From Bradyrhizobium lablabi (GTDB lineage Bacteria > Pseudomonadota > Alphaproteobacteria > Rhizobiales > Xanthobacteraceae): a stretch of DNA of 64,000 nucleotides. Positions within the stretch are counted from its first letter, which is position 1; the number at the start of each line of letters is the position of its first letter. Positions 51,204 through 60,318 of this stretch are shown here, one piece after another. The stretch spans positions 310,001 through 374,000 of the forward strand of contig NZ_JAFCLN010000001.1 of the NCBI RefSeq assembly GCF_018129385.1, written 5' to 3'. The notes under the pieces are model-generated. The model ran no database searches. It worked only from the letters and a program-made list of their open reading frames with translations, and was not told where the DNA came from. The position numbers and the translations under genes were made by a program.

Positions 51204-52073
51204 ATGACAACCCTCTTCACCATCCTGTTCGACGGCGTTGCCTACGGCATGCTGCTGTTCGTGCTCGCCTGCGGACTGGCGGTGACGCTGGGTCTGATGA
51301 ATTTTGTCAACCTCGCCCACGGCGCCTTTGCGATGGCGGGCGGCTATGTCTGCGCGGTGCTGGTCAATAACCACGGCTGGCCGTTCTTTTCCGCGTTGCC
51401 GCTGGCCTTCGTCGCGAGTGCGGCGATCGGCGCGGTGCTGGAGCGGACGCTGTACCGGCATCTCTACACCCGCAGCCATCTCGACCAGGTGCTGTTCTCG
51501 GTCGGCCTCGTCTTCATGTCGGTGGCCGCGGTCGACTACATCATGGGCTCCTCGCGCATCTTCATCAAACTGCCGGCGGCGCTGGAGGGCCAGTTCGATT
51601 TCTTCGGCGTCGGCATCGGCCGCTACCGGCTGATGATCATCGTGATCTGCGGCCTGCTGACCCTGGCATTGCAACTGATCCTGTCGCGCACGCGCTTCGG
51701 CAGCCGGCTGCGCGCGGCGGTGGACGATCCGCGCGCAGCCAGCGGGCTCGGCATCAACGTGCCGCAGGTGTTCGCCTTCACCTTTGCCTTCGGTTGCGGC
51801 CTTGCCGGCCTCGGCGGCGCGCTGAGCGCGGAGATCCTCGGGCTCGATCCGTACTTTCCGCTGAAATTCATGATCTATTTTCTGATCGTCGTCACCGTCG
51901 GCGGCTCGTCCTCGATCACCGGGCCGTTTCTGGCCTCGCTCCTGCTCGGCATCGGCGACGTCGCCGGCAAATATTACGTGCCTAAGATGGGGCCGTTCGT
52001 GATCTACACCATCATGATCGTGATCCTGATCTGGCGTCCGAACGGCCTGTTCGGCCGCAGCGCGGCGCGGTGA
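51204..52073 (+). CDS. livH: Branched-chain amino-acid-type ABC transporter permease LivH
   Basis: 289-residue inner-membrane permease with about eight hydrophobic segments. Starts TTLFTILFDGVAYGMLLFVLACGLAVTLGLMNFVNLAHGAFAMAGGY-like sequence, where GLMNFVNLAHGAF is the LivH hallmark. The cytoplasmic EAA-like loop RLRAAVDDPRAASGLGINV contacts the ATPases. ATG 51204 is preceded by the palindromic repeat and lacks a strong SD. It pairs with LivM seven bases downstream. Confidence 0.93.
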   Translation: MTTLFTILFDGVAYGMLLFVLACGLAVTLGLMNFVNLAHGAFAMAGGYVCAVLVNNHGWPFFSALPLAFVASAAIGAVLERTLYRHLYTRSHLDQVLFSVGLVFMSVAAVDYIMGSSRIFIKLPAALEGQFDFFGVGIGRYRLMIIVICGLLTLALQLILSRTRFGSRLRAAVDDPRAASGLGINVPQVFAFTFAFGCGLAGLGGALSAEILGLDPYFPLKFMIYFLIVVTVGGSSSITGPFLASLLLGIGDVAGKYYVPKMGPFVIYTIMIVILIWRPNGLFGRSAAR

Positions 52074-52080
52074 GGGCGAG

Positions 52081-53112
52081 ATGACGGCGCTTCCCAACGT
52101 CTCCACAGATGCATTGGCCCGCTCGCGCTGGCATGTGGCCGAAATCGTGTTCTGGGTGCTGGCGCTTTCCTGCGCCTTCCTGTTCCCGTCGCGCTATCTG
52201 ATCATGACCGACATCCTGCGGCTGGCGCTGTTTACGCTGTCGCTCGACCTGATCCTTGGCTATGCCGGCATCGTGTCGCTCGGACATGCCGCCTTCTTCG
52301 GCGTCGGCGCCTATTCCGCCGGACTATTGGCGCTACACGGCATCATCAACGAGCCGGTGATCGCCCTCGTCGTGGCCGGCCTGGCGGCGATGGTGCTGGG
52401 TTTTCTCACCAGCTTCCTCGTCATCCGGGGCGTCGACCTCACGCGGCTGATGGTGACCCTCGGCATTGCGCTGCTGCTGGAGGCGCTGGCCGAGCGCTTT
52501 TCCAACATCACCGGCGGCACCGACGGTTTGCAGGGCATCGAGATGCAGCCGATCCTCGGCCTGTTCGCCTTCGACATGTTCGGCAAGACCGGCTTCTTCT
52601 ATTGCCTGATCGTGCTGTTTCTGTTGTTCCTGCTGGCGCGCCGCATCGTGCATTCGCCCTTCGGCCTGTCGCTGCGGGCAATCCGGAACAACCCGCTGCG
52701 GGCCGCCGCGATCGGTGTTCCCGTCAACCGCCGCCTGATCGCGGTCTATACGCTTTCAGCCTTCTATGCCGGCATTGCGGGGGCGCTGTTCACCCAGACC
52801 ACGGCGCTGGCCTCGCTCGATGTGTTCTCGTTCGAGCGCTCTGCTGACCTGATGCTGGTACTCGTCATCGGCGGCACCGGCTATCTCTATGGCGGGCTGA
52901 TCGGGGCTGTCGTCTTCAAGATGCTACAGGAACTGTTCCAGACGATTACGCCGCAATACTGGCTGTTCTGGATCGGCCTGGTGCTGGTCGTGATCGTGCT
53001 GGTCGGCCGCGCGCGTATCCATCGCTGGGTGCTGTTTTTGCCCAATCTCGTGATCCGGCAGTTCGCCGGCCGCAAGGCGGTCGTCGCCGTGCCCGAGAGG
53101 GACGCGTCATGA
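52081..53112 (+). CDS. livM: Branched-chain amino-acid-type ABC transporter permease LivM
   Basis: 343-residue permease. Conserved LILGYAGIVSLGHAAFFGVGAYSAGLL (LivM hallmark) and the ATPase-docking loop GLSLRAIRNNPLRAAAIGVPVNRR; about ten hydrophobic segments. Forms a heterodimer with LivH. ATGA overlap with livG indicates coupled synthesis of permease and ATPase. Confidence 0.93.
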   Translation: MTALPNVSTDALARSRWHVAEIVFWVLALSCAFLFPSRYLIMTDILRLALFTLSLDLILGYAGIVSLGHAAFFGVGAYSAGLLALHGIINEPVIALVVAGLAAMVLGFLTSFLVIRGVDLTRLMVTLGIALLLEALAERFSNITGGTDGLQGIEMQPILGLFAFDMFGKTGFFYCLIVLFLLFLLARRIVHSPFGLSLRAIRNNPLRAAAIGVPVNRRLIAVYTLSAFYAGIAGALFTQTTALASLDVFSFERSADLMLVLVIGGTGYLYGGLIGAVVFKMLQELFQTITPQYWLFWIGLVLVVIVLVGRARIHRWVLFLPNLVIRQFAGRKAVVAVPERDAS

Positions 53113-53861
53113 CAACGGCGCTGGAGACAAAAGGACTAGAAAAGTCGTTCGGTGGCCTCCGCGTCACGCGCGACCTGTCGCTCAGGGTGGAGCAGGGCGC
53201 CCGCCATGCGCTGATCGGCCCGAACGGCGCAGGCAAGACCACCGTCATCAACCTGCTGACCGGCGTGCTCAAGCCGAATGGCGGCCGCATCCTGCTCGAA
53301 GGCCACGACATCACCGATTTGCCGGTGCACAGGCGCGTGCTGCGCGGGCTGTCGCGCACCTTCCAGATTAACCAGCTCTATGCCGATTTGACGCCGCTCG
53401 AAACCATCGGGCTGGCGGTTTCCGAGCGCATGGGACGCGGCGGCGACTGGTGGCGGCGGATGGGCACGCGCAGCGATGTCAATGCCGAGATCGCCGAAAT
53501 GCTCTCGCGCTTCCATCTGCTAGACGTGATGAACGAGCCGACCGCGACATTGCCTTACGGCAAGCAGCGCCTTTTGGAGATTGCGGTGGCGATTGCGACC
53601 AGGCCGCGCGTGCTGCTGCTGGACGAGCCGGCCGCAGGAGTCCCCGAGAGCGAGCGCCACGATATCCTCGCCGCCGTCTCCGCGCTGCCGCGCGATGTCA
53701 CGGTGCTGCTGATCGAGCACGACATGGACCTGGTGTTCTCGTTCGCCGACCGGATTTCGGTGCTGGTCAATGGCGCCATGCTGGTGGAGGGCCTGCCGGA
53801 CGAGGTGGCGCGCGACCCGCAGGTGAAGGCGGTCTATCTCGGCGAGGCCGCCCATGCCTGA
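53109..53861 (+). CDS. livG: Branched-chain amino-acid-type ABC transporter ATP-binding protein LivG
   Basis: 250-residue ATPase: Walker A GPNGAGKTTVINLLTG, RTFQINQLYADLT Q-loop region, LivG-type signature LPYGKQRLLEIAVAIATRP, Walker B VLLLDEPAAGVPESE, H-loop LLIEHDMDLVFSFADR. The C-terminal QVKAVYLGE is typical. It overlaps livM by 4 bp and livF by 8 bp. Sister of the LivG-like gene at 939-1760 but from a separate transporter. Confidence 0.94.
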   Translation: MTTALETKGLEKSFGGLRVTRDLSLRVEQGARHALIGPNGAGKTTVINLLTGVLKPNGGRILLEGHDITDLPVHRRVLRGLSRTFQINQLYADLTPLETIGLAVSERMGRGGDWWRRMGTRSDVNAEIAEMLSRFHLLDVMNEPTATLPYGKQRLLEIAVAIATRPRVLLLDEPAAGVPESERHDILAAVSALPRDVTVLLIEHDMDLVFSFADRISVLVNGAMLVEGLPDEVARDPQVKAVYLGEAAHA

Positions 53862-54582
53862 CCTTCTGACCATCGAGGGCCTGCGCGCCGGCTACGGCGA
53901 GGCGGTGGTGCTGCCCGGCATGTCGCTGAGCCTGCCCGAGAGCCAGGTGCTGGCGTTGCTCGGGCGCAACGGCACCGGCAAGACCACGCTGATCAATTCG
54001 ATCGTCGGCATCACCCGCCGGTTCGGCGGCAGCCTCAGCCTCGGCGGTGCCGACATCACGGCGATGCGGCCGGACCAGCGGGCGCGGGTCGGGATCGGCT
54101 GGGTGCCGCAGGAACGCAACATCTTTCGTTCCCTGACCGTTGAAGAAAACATGACGGCCGTGGCTCAGCCCGGGCCGTGGACGGTGGACAGGGTTTACGA
54201 AATGTTTCCGCGGCTGAAGGAACGCCGCAACAATTTTGGCAACCAGCTCTCCGGCGGCGAGCAGCAGATGCTGGCGATCGGCCGGGCGCTGACGCTCAAT
54301 CCCCGGGTATTGCTGCTCGACGAGCCGACCGAGGGGCTGGCGCCCATCATTGTGGAAGAGCTGCTACGGGCATTGGGCACCATCACCCGCTCGGGCGGCA
54401 TCTGCTCGATCATCGTCGAGCAGCACGCGCAAAAGATTCTGGGGCTGGCCGACCGCGTTGTGATATTGGAGCGCGGCACCATCGTCCACGATGCGGCGAG
54501 CCAGGCCTTGAAAGCCGATCCGGCGGTGCTCGAACGTTATCTCGGCGTCTCCGGCGGCGCAGGCGCCAAGACACAGCATTGA
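53854..54582 (+). CDS. livF: Branched-chain amino-acid-type ABC transporter ATP-binding protein LivF
   Basis: 242-residue ATPase: Walker A GRNGTGKTTLINSIVG, GWVPQERNIFRSLTVEENM, signature LSGGEQQMLAIGRAL, Walker B VLLLDEPTEGLAP, H-loop IVEQHAQKILGLADR. The GRNGxGKTT and EGLAP wording is LivF-specific. Last gene of the importer; the DUF4019 gene follows after 15 bases and may be co-transcribed. Confidence 0.94.
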   Translation: MPDLLTIEGLRAGYGEAVVLPGMSLSLPESQVLALLGRNGTGKTTLINSIVGITRRFGGSLSLGGADITAMRPDQRARVGIGWVPQERNIFRSLTVEENMTAVAQPGPWTVDRVYEMFPRLKERRNNFGNQLSGGEQQMLAIGRALTLNPRVLLLDEPTEGLAPIIVEELLRALGTITRSGGICSIIVEQHAQKILGLADRVVILERGTIVHDAASQALKADPAVLERYLGVSGGAGAKTQH

Positions 54583-54597
54583 GAAGGTCCCGAACGG

Positions 54598-55203
54598 ATG
54601 ACAAGCCTGAGGAAGTGCTGCGCAGCGTGCTTGGTCGTCGCTGCGGGTGTCTCTACAGCGGCGGGCCAGCGAGCGCTTCCGGATGTGCCGTCCGCGATCA
54701 CGAGCGACTCAACGCCGGGCTGGGCTCCATCCGAGAGTCAGAAGCAGAACGCGCTCCAGGCGGCCCGCGACTATTTCTCCAAACTCGACAACGAGCGTTA
54801 CGACAACGCTTACGCCATGATGTCGGAGGCGAACCGGCGCACGGTGCCGGCCGAGCAGTTCACCCGCAACAACAAGGACTTTCGGTCCCGATCCGGTTCA
54901 CTGAGCCAACGCAGCCTTCTGAAGGTCACCTGGACCAAGGATCCCGCGGGCGCGCCGCGCGGAATCTATGCCGCCGTCGACGTTGGCGCCCGGTACAGCA
55001 ACGTCGACAGGTACTGCGGGTACGTCGTGCTTTACCAGAAGTCGGCTGGCGACAGTTTCGAGATCATGAGACAAGAAGCCAACTTCATCGAAAACGCCGT
55101 GGCACGCGACATCGAACAGAAAAAATCCCGGGCGGAGCTCGACAATGCCTGGGCCAAACTGGCAGCCAATTGTCCCGGCTACACGACAGGAACACCAAAC
55201 TAG
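54598..55203 (+). CDS. DUF4019 domain protein, exported
   Basis: 201 residues. The N-terminus MTSLRKCCAACLVVAAGVSTAAG is a signal peptide, probably cleaved near AAG; a lipobox is not clear despite the cysteines. The body (QNALQAARDYFSKLDNERYDNAYAMMSEANRRTV, FRSRSGSLSQRSLLKVTWTKDPAGAPRGIYAAVDVGARYSN, CGYVVLYQKSAGDSFEIMRQEANFI) fits the DUF4019 family, a small periplasmic/secreted fold of unknown role. Close spacing to livF suggests co-expression, but a functional link to transport is not established. Confidence 0.75.
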   Translation: MTSLRKCCAACLVVAAGVSTAAGQRALPDVPSAITSDSTPGWAPSESQKQNALQAARDYFSKLDNERYDNAYAMMSEANRRTVPAEQFTRNNKDFRSRSGSLSQRSLLKVTWTKDPAGAPRGIYAAVDVGARYSNVDRYCGYVVLYQKSAGDSFEIMRQEANFIENAVARDIEQKKSRAELDNAWAKLAANCPGYTTGTPN

Positions 55204-55263
55204 CCCGACGGCGTCTGGTCCAATCCGGCCGACGCAAACCGAAACTTCCCTGGAGTAAACACC

Positions 55264-56382
55264 ATGCAGCGAACCAAAGCCCCTTTCCGCGCCGACGAGG
55301 TCGGCAGCCTGTTGCGGCCGCAAAAAATCAAGGAGGCGCGCGCCCAGCTCGAGAAGGGCGAGATTTCCGCCGATGACCTGCGCAAGGTCGAGGACATGGA
55401 AATCGAGAAGGTCGTGCACCGGCAGGCCTCGACCGGGTTGAAGCTGGCCACCGACGGCGAGTTCCGCCGCTCCTGGTGGCATTTCGATTTCCTGGCAAAA
55501 CTGACCGGCTGCGAGCTGTTCCATCCCGACCAGGGCATCCAGTTCGCGGGCGTGCAGACCCGGCATGACGCGATCCGCGTGATCGGCAAGCTCGACTTTC
55601 CTGCCGATCACCCGATGCTGGATCATTTCAGGTTCTTGAAGAAACACGCCGACACCGCGCATGTCGCAGCGAAGATGACGATTCCGTCGCCGGCGGTGCT
55701 GCATTTCCGCGGCGGGAGAAAGTCGATCTCGAAGGAGGTCTATTCCGACCTCGAGGAATTTTACACCGACCTCGGCAAGACCTACCGCAAGGCGGTGAAG
55801 GCCTTCTATGACGCCGGTTGCCGTTATCTCCAGTTCGACGACACGGTGTGGGCCTATCTCTGCTCGCAGGAAGAATTGCAGAAGGCGCGCGAGCGCGGCG
55901 ACAATCCCGACGGCTTGCAGGAGATCTACGCTCGCATCATCAACTATGCGCTGGCCGAGCGCCCGGCCGACATGGTGGTGACCACCCATGTCTGCCGCGG
56001 CAATTTCCGCTCCACCTGGATTTCCTCCGGCGGCTACGAGCCGGTGGCAGAGGTCATGCTGGGCGGCACCAACTACGACGGCTATTTTCTCGAATACGAT
56101 TCCGACCGTGCCGGCGGCTTCGAGCCGCTGCGTTATTTGCCGAAGGGCAACAAGGTCGTGGTGGCCGGGCTCATCACCTCGAAATTCGGCGAGCTCGAGA
56201 AAAAGGACGACATCAGGCGCCGCCTGGACGAGGCCGCCAAATTCGCGCCGATCGACCAACTCGCGCTCTCCCCGCAATGCGGTTTCGCCTCGACCGAAGA
56301 GGGCAACATCCTCTCCGAGGAGGAGCAGTGGGCCAAGCTGCGGCTGGCGGTCGAGATCGCAAACGAGGTGTGGGGGAAGTAG
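55264..56382 (+). CDS. MetE-like cobalamin-independent methyltransferase (YxjG/H type)
   Basis: 372-residue protein equivalent to the C-terminal catalytic half of MetE. Zinc/thiol-site residues are seen in TTHVCRGN (His-x-Cys) and SPQCGFAS (second Cys). It also keeps RADEVGSLLRP, TDGEFRRSWWHFDF and QFDDTVWAYLC. The family transfers a methyl group to homocysteine or related thiols, forming methionine; the N-terminal half of full MetE is absent, as is normal for this short subfamily. CTGGAG lies upstream of ATG. The metK and ahcY genes are 5-7 kb to the right. Confidence 0.88.
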   Translation: MQRTKAPFRADEVGSLLRPQKIKEARAQLEKGEISADDLRKVEDMEIEKVVHRQASTGLKLATDGEFRRSWWHFDFLAKLTGCELFHPDQGIQFAGVQTRHDAIRVIGKLDFPADHPMLDHFRFLKKHADTAHVAAKMTIPSPAVLHFRGGRKSISKEVYSDLEEFYTDLGKTYRKAVKAFYDAGCRYLQFDDTVWAYLCSQEELQKARERGDNPDGLQEIYARIINYALAERPADMVVTTHVCRGNFRSTWISSGGYEPVAEVMLGGTNYDGYFLEYDSDRAGGFEPLRYLPKGNKVVVAGLITSKFGELEKKDDIRRRLDEAAKFAPIDQLALSPQCGFASTEEGNILSEEEQWAKLRLAVEIANEVWGK

Positions 56383-56388
56383 CGGCGG

Positions 56389-57150
56389 TTAGCGCCGCTC
56401 GAGCACGACCATCATTCGAAATGCGAGGTGCCTTCGGATCGCGATAGGGAGTGCTCGCTCCAGCGCCAGCACCGGCGCGACAAAGGCGGCGGGCATCAGC
56501 GACCAATTCTGGAATCCGCCGCTCAGTGGATAGGCCAGCAGGCTCAGCCAATCGACGTTGCGAACGGCAAGCGAAGGGATGGTCTCTTCCACGCGTTGCC
56601 GCGCAGGTTCGCCGGCGAACAGCAGGGTGGGGATCGCCTGGTTGGCGTCGAACGGATCGCGGTTGGGGTTGATCTCGACCGGAGCAAATGGATCGGCCTT
56701 CATATCGACCGGCTCTTCGTGAAACCGGTCGTAGAAGCCGCGTGCCAGAGTCGTCATTGCGGGTTCCATCATGGCAAGACAGCCGCCGGGACGCAGCACC
56801 CGCGCTGCCTCCCGCAGGAATTCGATCGGCCGTTCGAGGTGATGCAGCACGTCGAGCATCACCACGCCGGCGAACGACTTATCTGCAAACGGCAGCCGGT
56901 GGGCGTCGGCGACGGCATCGATGCCGGGAAAGGAAAGGATGTCGGTCGATACGATGTCCGGCCTGAATTCCTTGATGTGAGCCGTTCCGCTGCCGATATC
57001 CAGAATGCGCCCTTCCGGACAGGCATCAAGCAACTGCCGGTGAAAATCCTGGTACAGCAGCCGTACCGACTTCTTCCTTTCCCAAAGCGCGCGGTGGGTG
57101 ACCTGACGCTGGTCCAGACCGCACGAGTGACGTGATGAGGGTGACGTCAC
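56389..57150 (-). CDS. Class I SAM-dependent methyltransferase
   Basis: 253 residues, GTG start at 57150 immediately after the stop of the fusion gene upstream, so coupled to it. Motifs: ILDIGSGTAHIKEF (motif I), VSTDILSFPGIDAVADAHRLPFADKSFAGVVMLDVLHHLERP and EAARVLRPGGCLAMMEP (a UbiE/Methyltransf_11-type layout). The last 90 residues are hydrophobic in parts (LSLLAYPLSGGFQNWSLMPAAFVAPVL), suggesting membrane association or a lipid-linked substrate. With the GT2-containing partner it may modify a polyprenyl-linked sugar. Confidence 0.85.
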   Translation of the reverse strand: MTSPSSRHSCGLDQRQVTHRALWERKKSVRLLYQDFHRQLLDACPEGRILDIGSGTAHIKEFRPDIVSTDILSFPGIDAVADAHRLPFADKSFAGVVMLDVLHHLERPIEFLREAARVLRPGGCLAMMEPAMTTLARGFYDRFHEEPVDMKADPFAPVEINPNRDPFDANQAIPTLLFAGEPARQRVEETIPSLAVRNVDWLSLLAYPLSGGFQNWSLMPAAFVAPVLALERALPIAIRRHLAFRMMVVLERR

Positions 57151-58626
57151 TCAGACCGCCTTGAGCTTGCGGTAAGCGAACCAGACCATTTTCAGGAGCA
57201 GCCATCCGTCGCGGAAGCGGGAGATCTGGGTCTCGCCGAAGGTGCGCGCCTTGTAGTGGATCGGCGTCTCGATGATCTTCAGATTCTGCTTCGCCGCGCC
57301 GAAGATCAGGTCGAAATCGCCGAACGGGTCGAAATTGCCGAAATATGCCCGCTCGCGCGCGAGCACCTCGTAATCCTTGCGCATCAGCACCTTGGTGCCG
57401 CACAGCGTATCCGTCATCCGCGTGTTGACGAGATAGCTGAACAGATAGGCGAAGAAGCGGTTGGCGATCAGGTTGAGCGGCCGCATCGCCTCGTCTTCCA
57501 TCGGGTAGATCAGGCGGGTGCCGTTGACGAAGTCGGCCTTTCCGCTCTCGATGACGGCGTGATATTTCGGCAGCATTTCCGGCGGCATCGTCAGATCCGC
57601 ATCGAGGATCATCAGGACGTCACGGGTCGCCGCGGCAAAGCCCTTGCGAACCGCATCGCCCTTGCCCTTGCCGTCCTGCTTCAGGACCTTGATGTCCCAT
57701 TGGCCCTTGTAGGCGTCGCGGACGCGCTCGCATTCCTCGAAAGTGCCGTCGCTCGAGTTGCCCTCGACGAAGATGATTTCCTGCGAACTGCCGAATTTCG
57801 GCATGCGCAAAATCGCATTCTCGATGTTGCCGCGCTCATTGCGGCAGGGAACGAGGATGGTGGCGGAAAGTTTGCGGTCGGGAAATTGCCGTACCGGGCG
57901 GCCGACGATGTAGGTCCGCAGGCACAGTTTCCGGATGCCCGGCAGCGGCGCGATATAGCGATTGATGAGCGGTCCCAGCCCGAACAGCCGACGCGGCAGC
58001 AATTGCCGCTGCTCGTGCCGGATCATCTCGAAATCGGCCAGATCCATCAGGTTGAGGAAGTCGGCGGTGGCGATGTAGTTGACCTTGGGCTGTCGGCTTT
58101 TCAGCCGCAGCACTTCGCCGAGCTTGAGGATCGGCTCCCACAGATGGGAGTAATAGGAAATGACGATCCGCGTCGACGGATCGCAAAGCTGATGGACCAT
58201 TCGTAACGTTTCGTCGATGTTTTCGAACATGCCGATGGTATCGGCTATCACCACGTAGTCGAACGGCCCCTCGATCTGCGCCAGCGTCTGCGGATCTTCG
58301 GAATCGCCCAGATGGAATTGCAGGGTGGGGTGAGCGTGCCCTGCTTTTGCCCGGAGGATAGCGGTTGGGCTGAAATCGACACCGACGCCGTAGGAGGGTT
58401 CGAGCGCCGCCAGCAGGTCGCCGCGCCCACAACCCAATTCCAGAACGCGCTTTCCCGGCGGAATCAGGAATCGCATGAACTGGTGGTCCGCGCTGTAGTA
58501 GACGTCGTTTATCTTGCGCCATCGTTCCTGGTCATCGACGGTGGCCTCCACGTGGTCGAGGAATTCGCGCTTGCGCCGGCTGAGGGGTTCCGGCGAGGCG
58601 GCGGGGACGGGTGACGCCAGATTCAT
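57151..58626 (-). CDS. Fusion protein: SAM methyltransferase plus GT2 glycosyltransferase
   Basis: 491 residues from ATG 58626 (GAGG 7 bases upstream); a longer frame to 58731 lacks an SD. Residues about 25-215 are a methyltransferase: VLELGCGRGDLLAALEP, VGVDFSPTAI, FDYVVIADTIGMFENIDETL. From about residue 260 there is a GT2 domain of the dolichol-phosphate-sugar synthase kind: ATILVPCRNERGNIENAI, IIFVEGNSSDGTFEE, GKGDAVRKGFAAATRDVLMILDADLTMPPEML. No C-terminal membrane helices. Likely makes a polyprenyl-phosphate sugar and modifies it; the exact chemistry is unknown. Confidence 0.88.
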   Translation of the reverse strand: MNLASPVPAASPEPLSRRKREFLDHVEATVDDQERWRKINDVYYSADHQFMRFLIPPGKRVLELGCGRGDLLAALEPSYGVGVDFSPTAILRAKAGHAHPTLQFHLGDSEDPQTLAQIEGPFDYVVIADTIGMFENIDETLRMVHQLCDPSTRIVISYYSHLWEPILKLGEVLRLKSRQPKVNYIATADFLNLMDLADFEMIRHEQRQLLPRRLFGLGPLINRYIAPLPGIRKLCLRTYIVGRPVRQFPDRKLSATILVPCRNERGNIENAILRMPKFGSSQEIIFVEGNSSDGTFEECERVRDAYKGQWDIKVLKQDGKGKGDAVRKGFAAATRDVLMILDADLTMPPEMLPKYHAVIESGKADFVNGTRLIYPMEDEAMRPLNLIANRFFAYLFSYLVNTRMTDTLCGTKVLMRKDYEVLARERAYFGNFDPFGDFDLIFGAAKQNLKIIETPIHYKARTFGETQISRFRDGWLLLKMVWFAYRKLKAV

Positions 58627-58893
58627 AGCGGCCTCAAAAACTCTTGATAGTCTTGCGTTGTGTGCTGATGCCGCCCGTTCGGTGGCTCGGTATTGCACCG
58701 GAAAAAGCCGCTCCAGGTATCGGCCGGCCATCGGCTTTTCGCCGAAATTGTCGCCATTGGCAATGGTGGTGCGTACCGTTCCGTCGGTCGGCGAACGGAT
58801 TGGCCGCGGCCGAATGCTTTATTTAACCTTGCGTTTTCGATATCGCTGCCGGTGGCCGCGACATTCGCCGTGATCCATGCATCGGCGGTGTAC

Positions 58894-59736
58894 CTAGGCC
58901 GTCCTTGCGATCGCATTGATGCCGGCGCCGTCCCCGATCATTCGCAAAAGCTCGGGTGCCGTGGAGGGAAGCGGCTGTTCGGTGCGCTCGTCATAGAACT
59001 TGTAGCCGTTGGGCACGAAGAACGAGAGCATTTCGTCCAGCGAGGCGCCGCGCTCCACCAGGACGTACGGCGCAATCTCCATCACGAATACCGGGCGCAT
59101 CGTTGACAGCATGTTGCGCGCGCCGCGCAGCACGTCGCACTCGAATCCGTCGACGTCGAGTTTGACGAGCTGTACCGGCCGGCCGCCGAGCTCCGCCAGC
59201 ACGCTGTCGACGCTTCGCGCTTTCGCGGCCTCGGTCCGCATTTCACGTCCCAGATGCTTGGCGTGCAGGCCAGCCTGATGCTCGAGCGGCCAGCTTGAAT
59301 AGATTGCCGCCGGCACCTGATCGGAATCGGTCGCAGTCAGGAAGCAATGGTGCGCAGTCACGCGAGAGGCGAGATCGGGATTGAGTTCGAGATTGCGGCT
59401 AAGCTTGCGAAACGCAAAATCGGTGGGCTCGAACGCGAGAACTCGTCCCTTGGGTCCGACTTGCCGCGCGAGCGGCAGCGTGTGCGCGCCGATGTTGGCG
59501 CCGATATCCAGCACGAGCGAGCCCGGGGAGACCAGTCTGCGCAGGGCGGCCCTGGTCTGGCGTTCGTAGACGTTGGCCAAGTAGATCGCAAAGTCTATTC
59601 CTTGCGACAGGTCCAGGTCGTAGGTAATGCCGTCCCGAACAACGGTCTCTCGATCGGTGCGGCCCAACAGCGAGCGCCCGGCATGAGCAACGTGGTAGAT
59701 CAGGCGGGCAGCGCCGATCTTGTGGGATGTCTTCAT
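58894..59736 (-). CDS. FkbM-family methyltransferase
   Basis: 280-residue SAM-dependent methyltransferase: LVLDIGANIGAHTLPLARQVG (motif I of FkbM), VLAFEPTDFAFRKLSRNLELNP, and VQLVKLDVDGFECDVLRGARNML, the C-terminal FkbM hallmark. The N-terminal 60 residues carry QGIDFAIYLANVYERQ, common to polysaccharide-locus FkbM proteins. It is separated by 267 noncoding bases from the fusion gene on the same strand. O-methylation of a sugar hydroxyl is the likely role. Confidence 0.9.
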   Translation of the reverse strand: MKTSHKIGAARLIYHVAHAGRSLLGRTDRETVVRDGITYDLDLSQGIDFAIYLANVYERQTRAALRRLVSPGSLVLDIGANIGAHTLPLARQVGPKGRVLAFEPTDFAFRKLSRNLELNPDLASRVTAHHCFLTATDSDQVPAAIYSSWPLEHQAGLHAKHLGREMRTEAAKARSVDSVLAELGGRPVQLVKLDVDGFECDVLRGARNMLSTMRPVFVMEIAPYVLVERGASLDEMLSFFVPNGYKFYDERTEQPLPSTAPELLRMIGDGAGINAIARTA

Positions 59737-60318
59737 TGATCAGTTCCGATCGCCGCTCGATCGAGGGCAGGGTACTCCTAGCCCGCGGGACATCCGCTGT
59801 AAATTCGCCGGGCGGCGGACGGCGGCGTGATGGCCGGAGCGGGCGCGCGGAGTAGAATCCGGATGGTTCGCCGCCTCGTAAGGAGCATTGCTGTTCGGAT
59901 TTTCTGACTTGCCGTGCCGTTGGGCCTCAATCATTTCCGCATTCGATCGGGCTTTTCTTGGGTCGCCTTGTCGGATTTTTCTCGCGGCGCTTTGCTCGCG
60001 AGCTTGGCGATGACGGCAGGATCATATCGATCGAAGCTGAAGACCGCGGTTACAACACTCGCGTTTCTGCGCTTCAAAAGAAACTGCCCGACGAAGCGGG
60101 CTGAAGCATTGAAAGCTGTCCTGGCTGCCGCATCCGGCAGGATGTTTCTCAGCGTCGACCCGCAGCACCCGGCAGGATCACAGGCTGTCCTCGGACGCCG
60201 CAGGTCCACCGTCCCGTGGTGACGATTTTCGTAGTGTATCCGCATTTGCTCATTGGGCAGGGGGTGGTAGGAAGGGACCGAAGACCTCCTGCTGCCCACC
60301 GGCGTCCCAACCATTTCC
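59737..60318. other. 582-base region without a confident gene
   Basis: Between divergent fkbM-type and HTH-methyltransferase genes. A minus-strand frame, 59931-60245 (ATG at 60245, 104 residues, basic C-terminus), has no SD, no recognised domain and is opposed by a similar plus-strand frame, so neither is called. No tRNA or repeat was seen. Promoters for both flanking genes must lie here. Confidence 0.5.

Noticed and set aside
59931..60245. Possible 104-residue minus-strand gene
   Set aside because: No SD, no domain, opposed by a similar plus-strand frame; not enough to call a gene.
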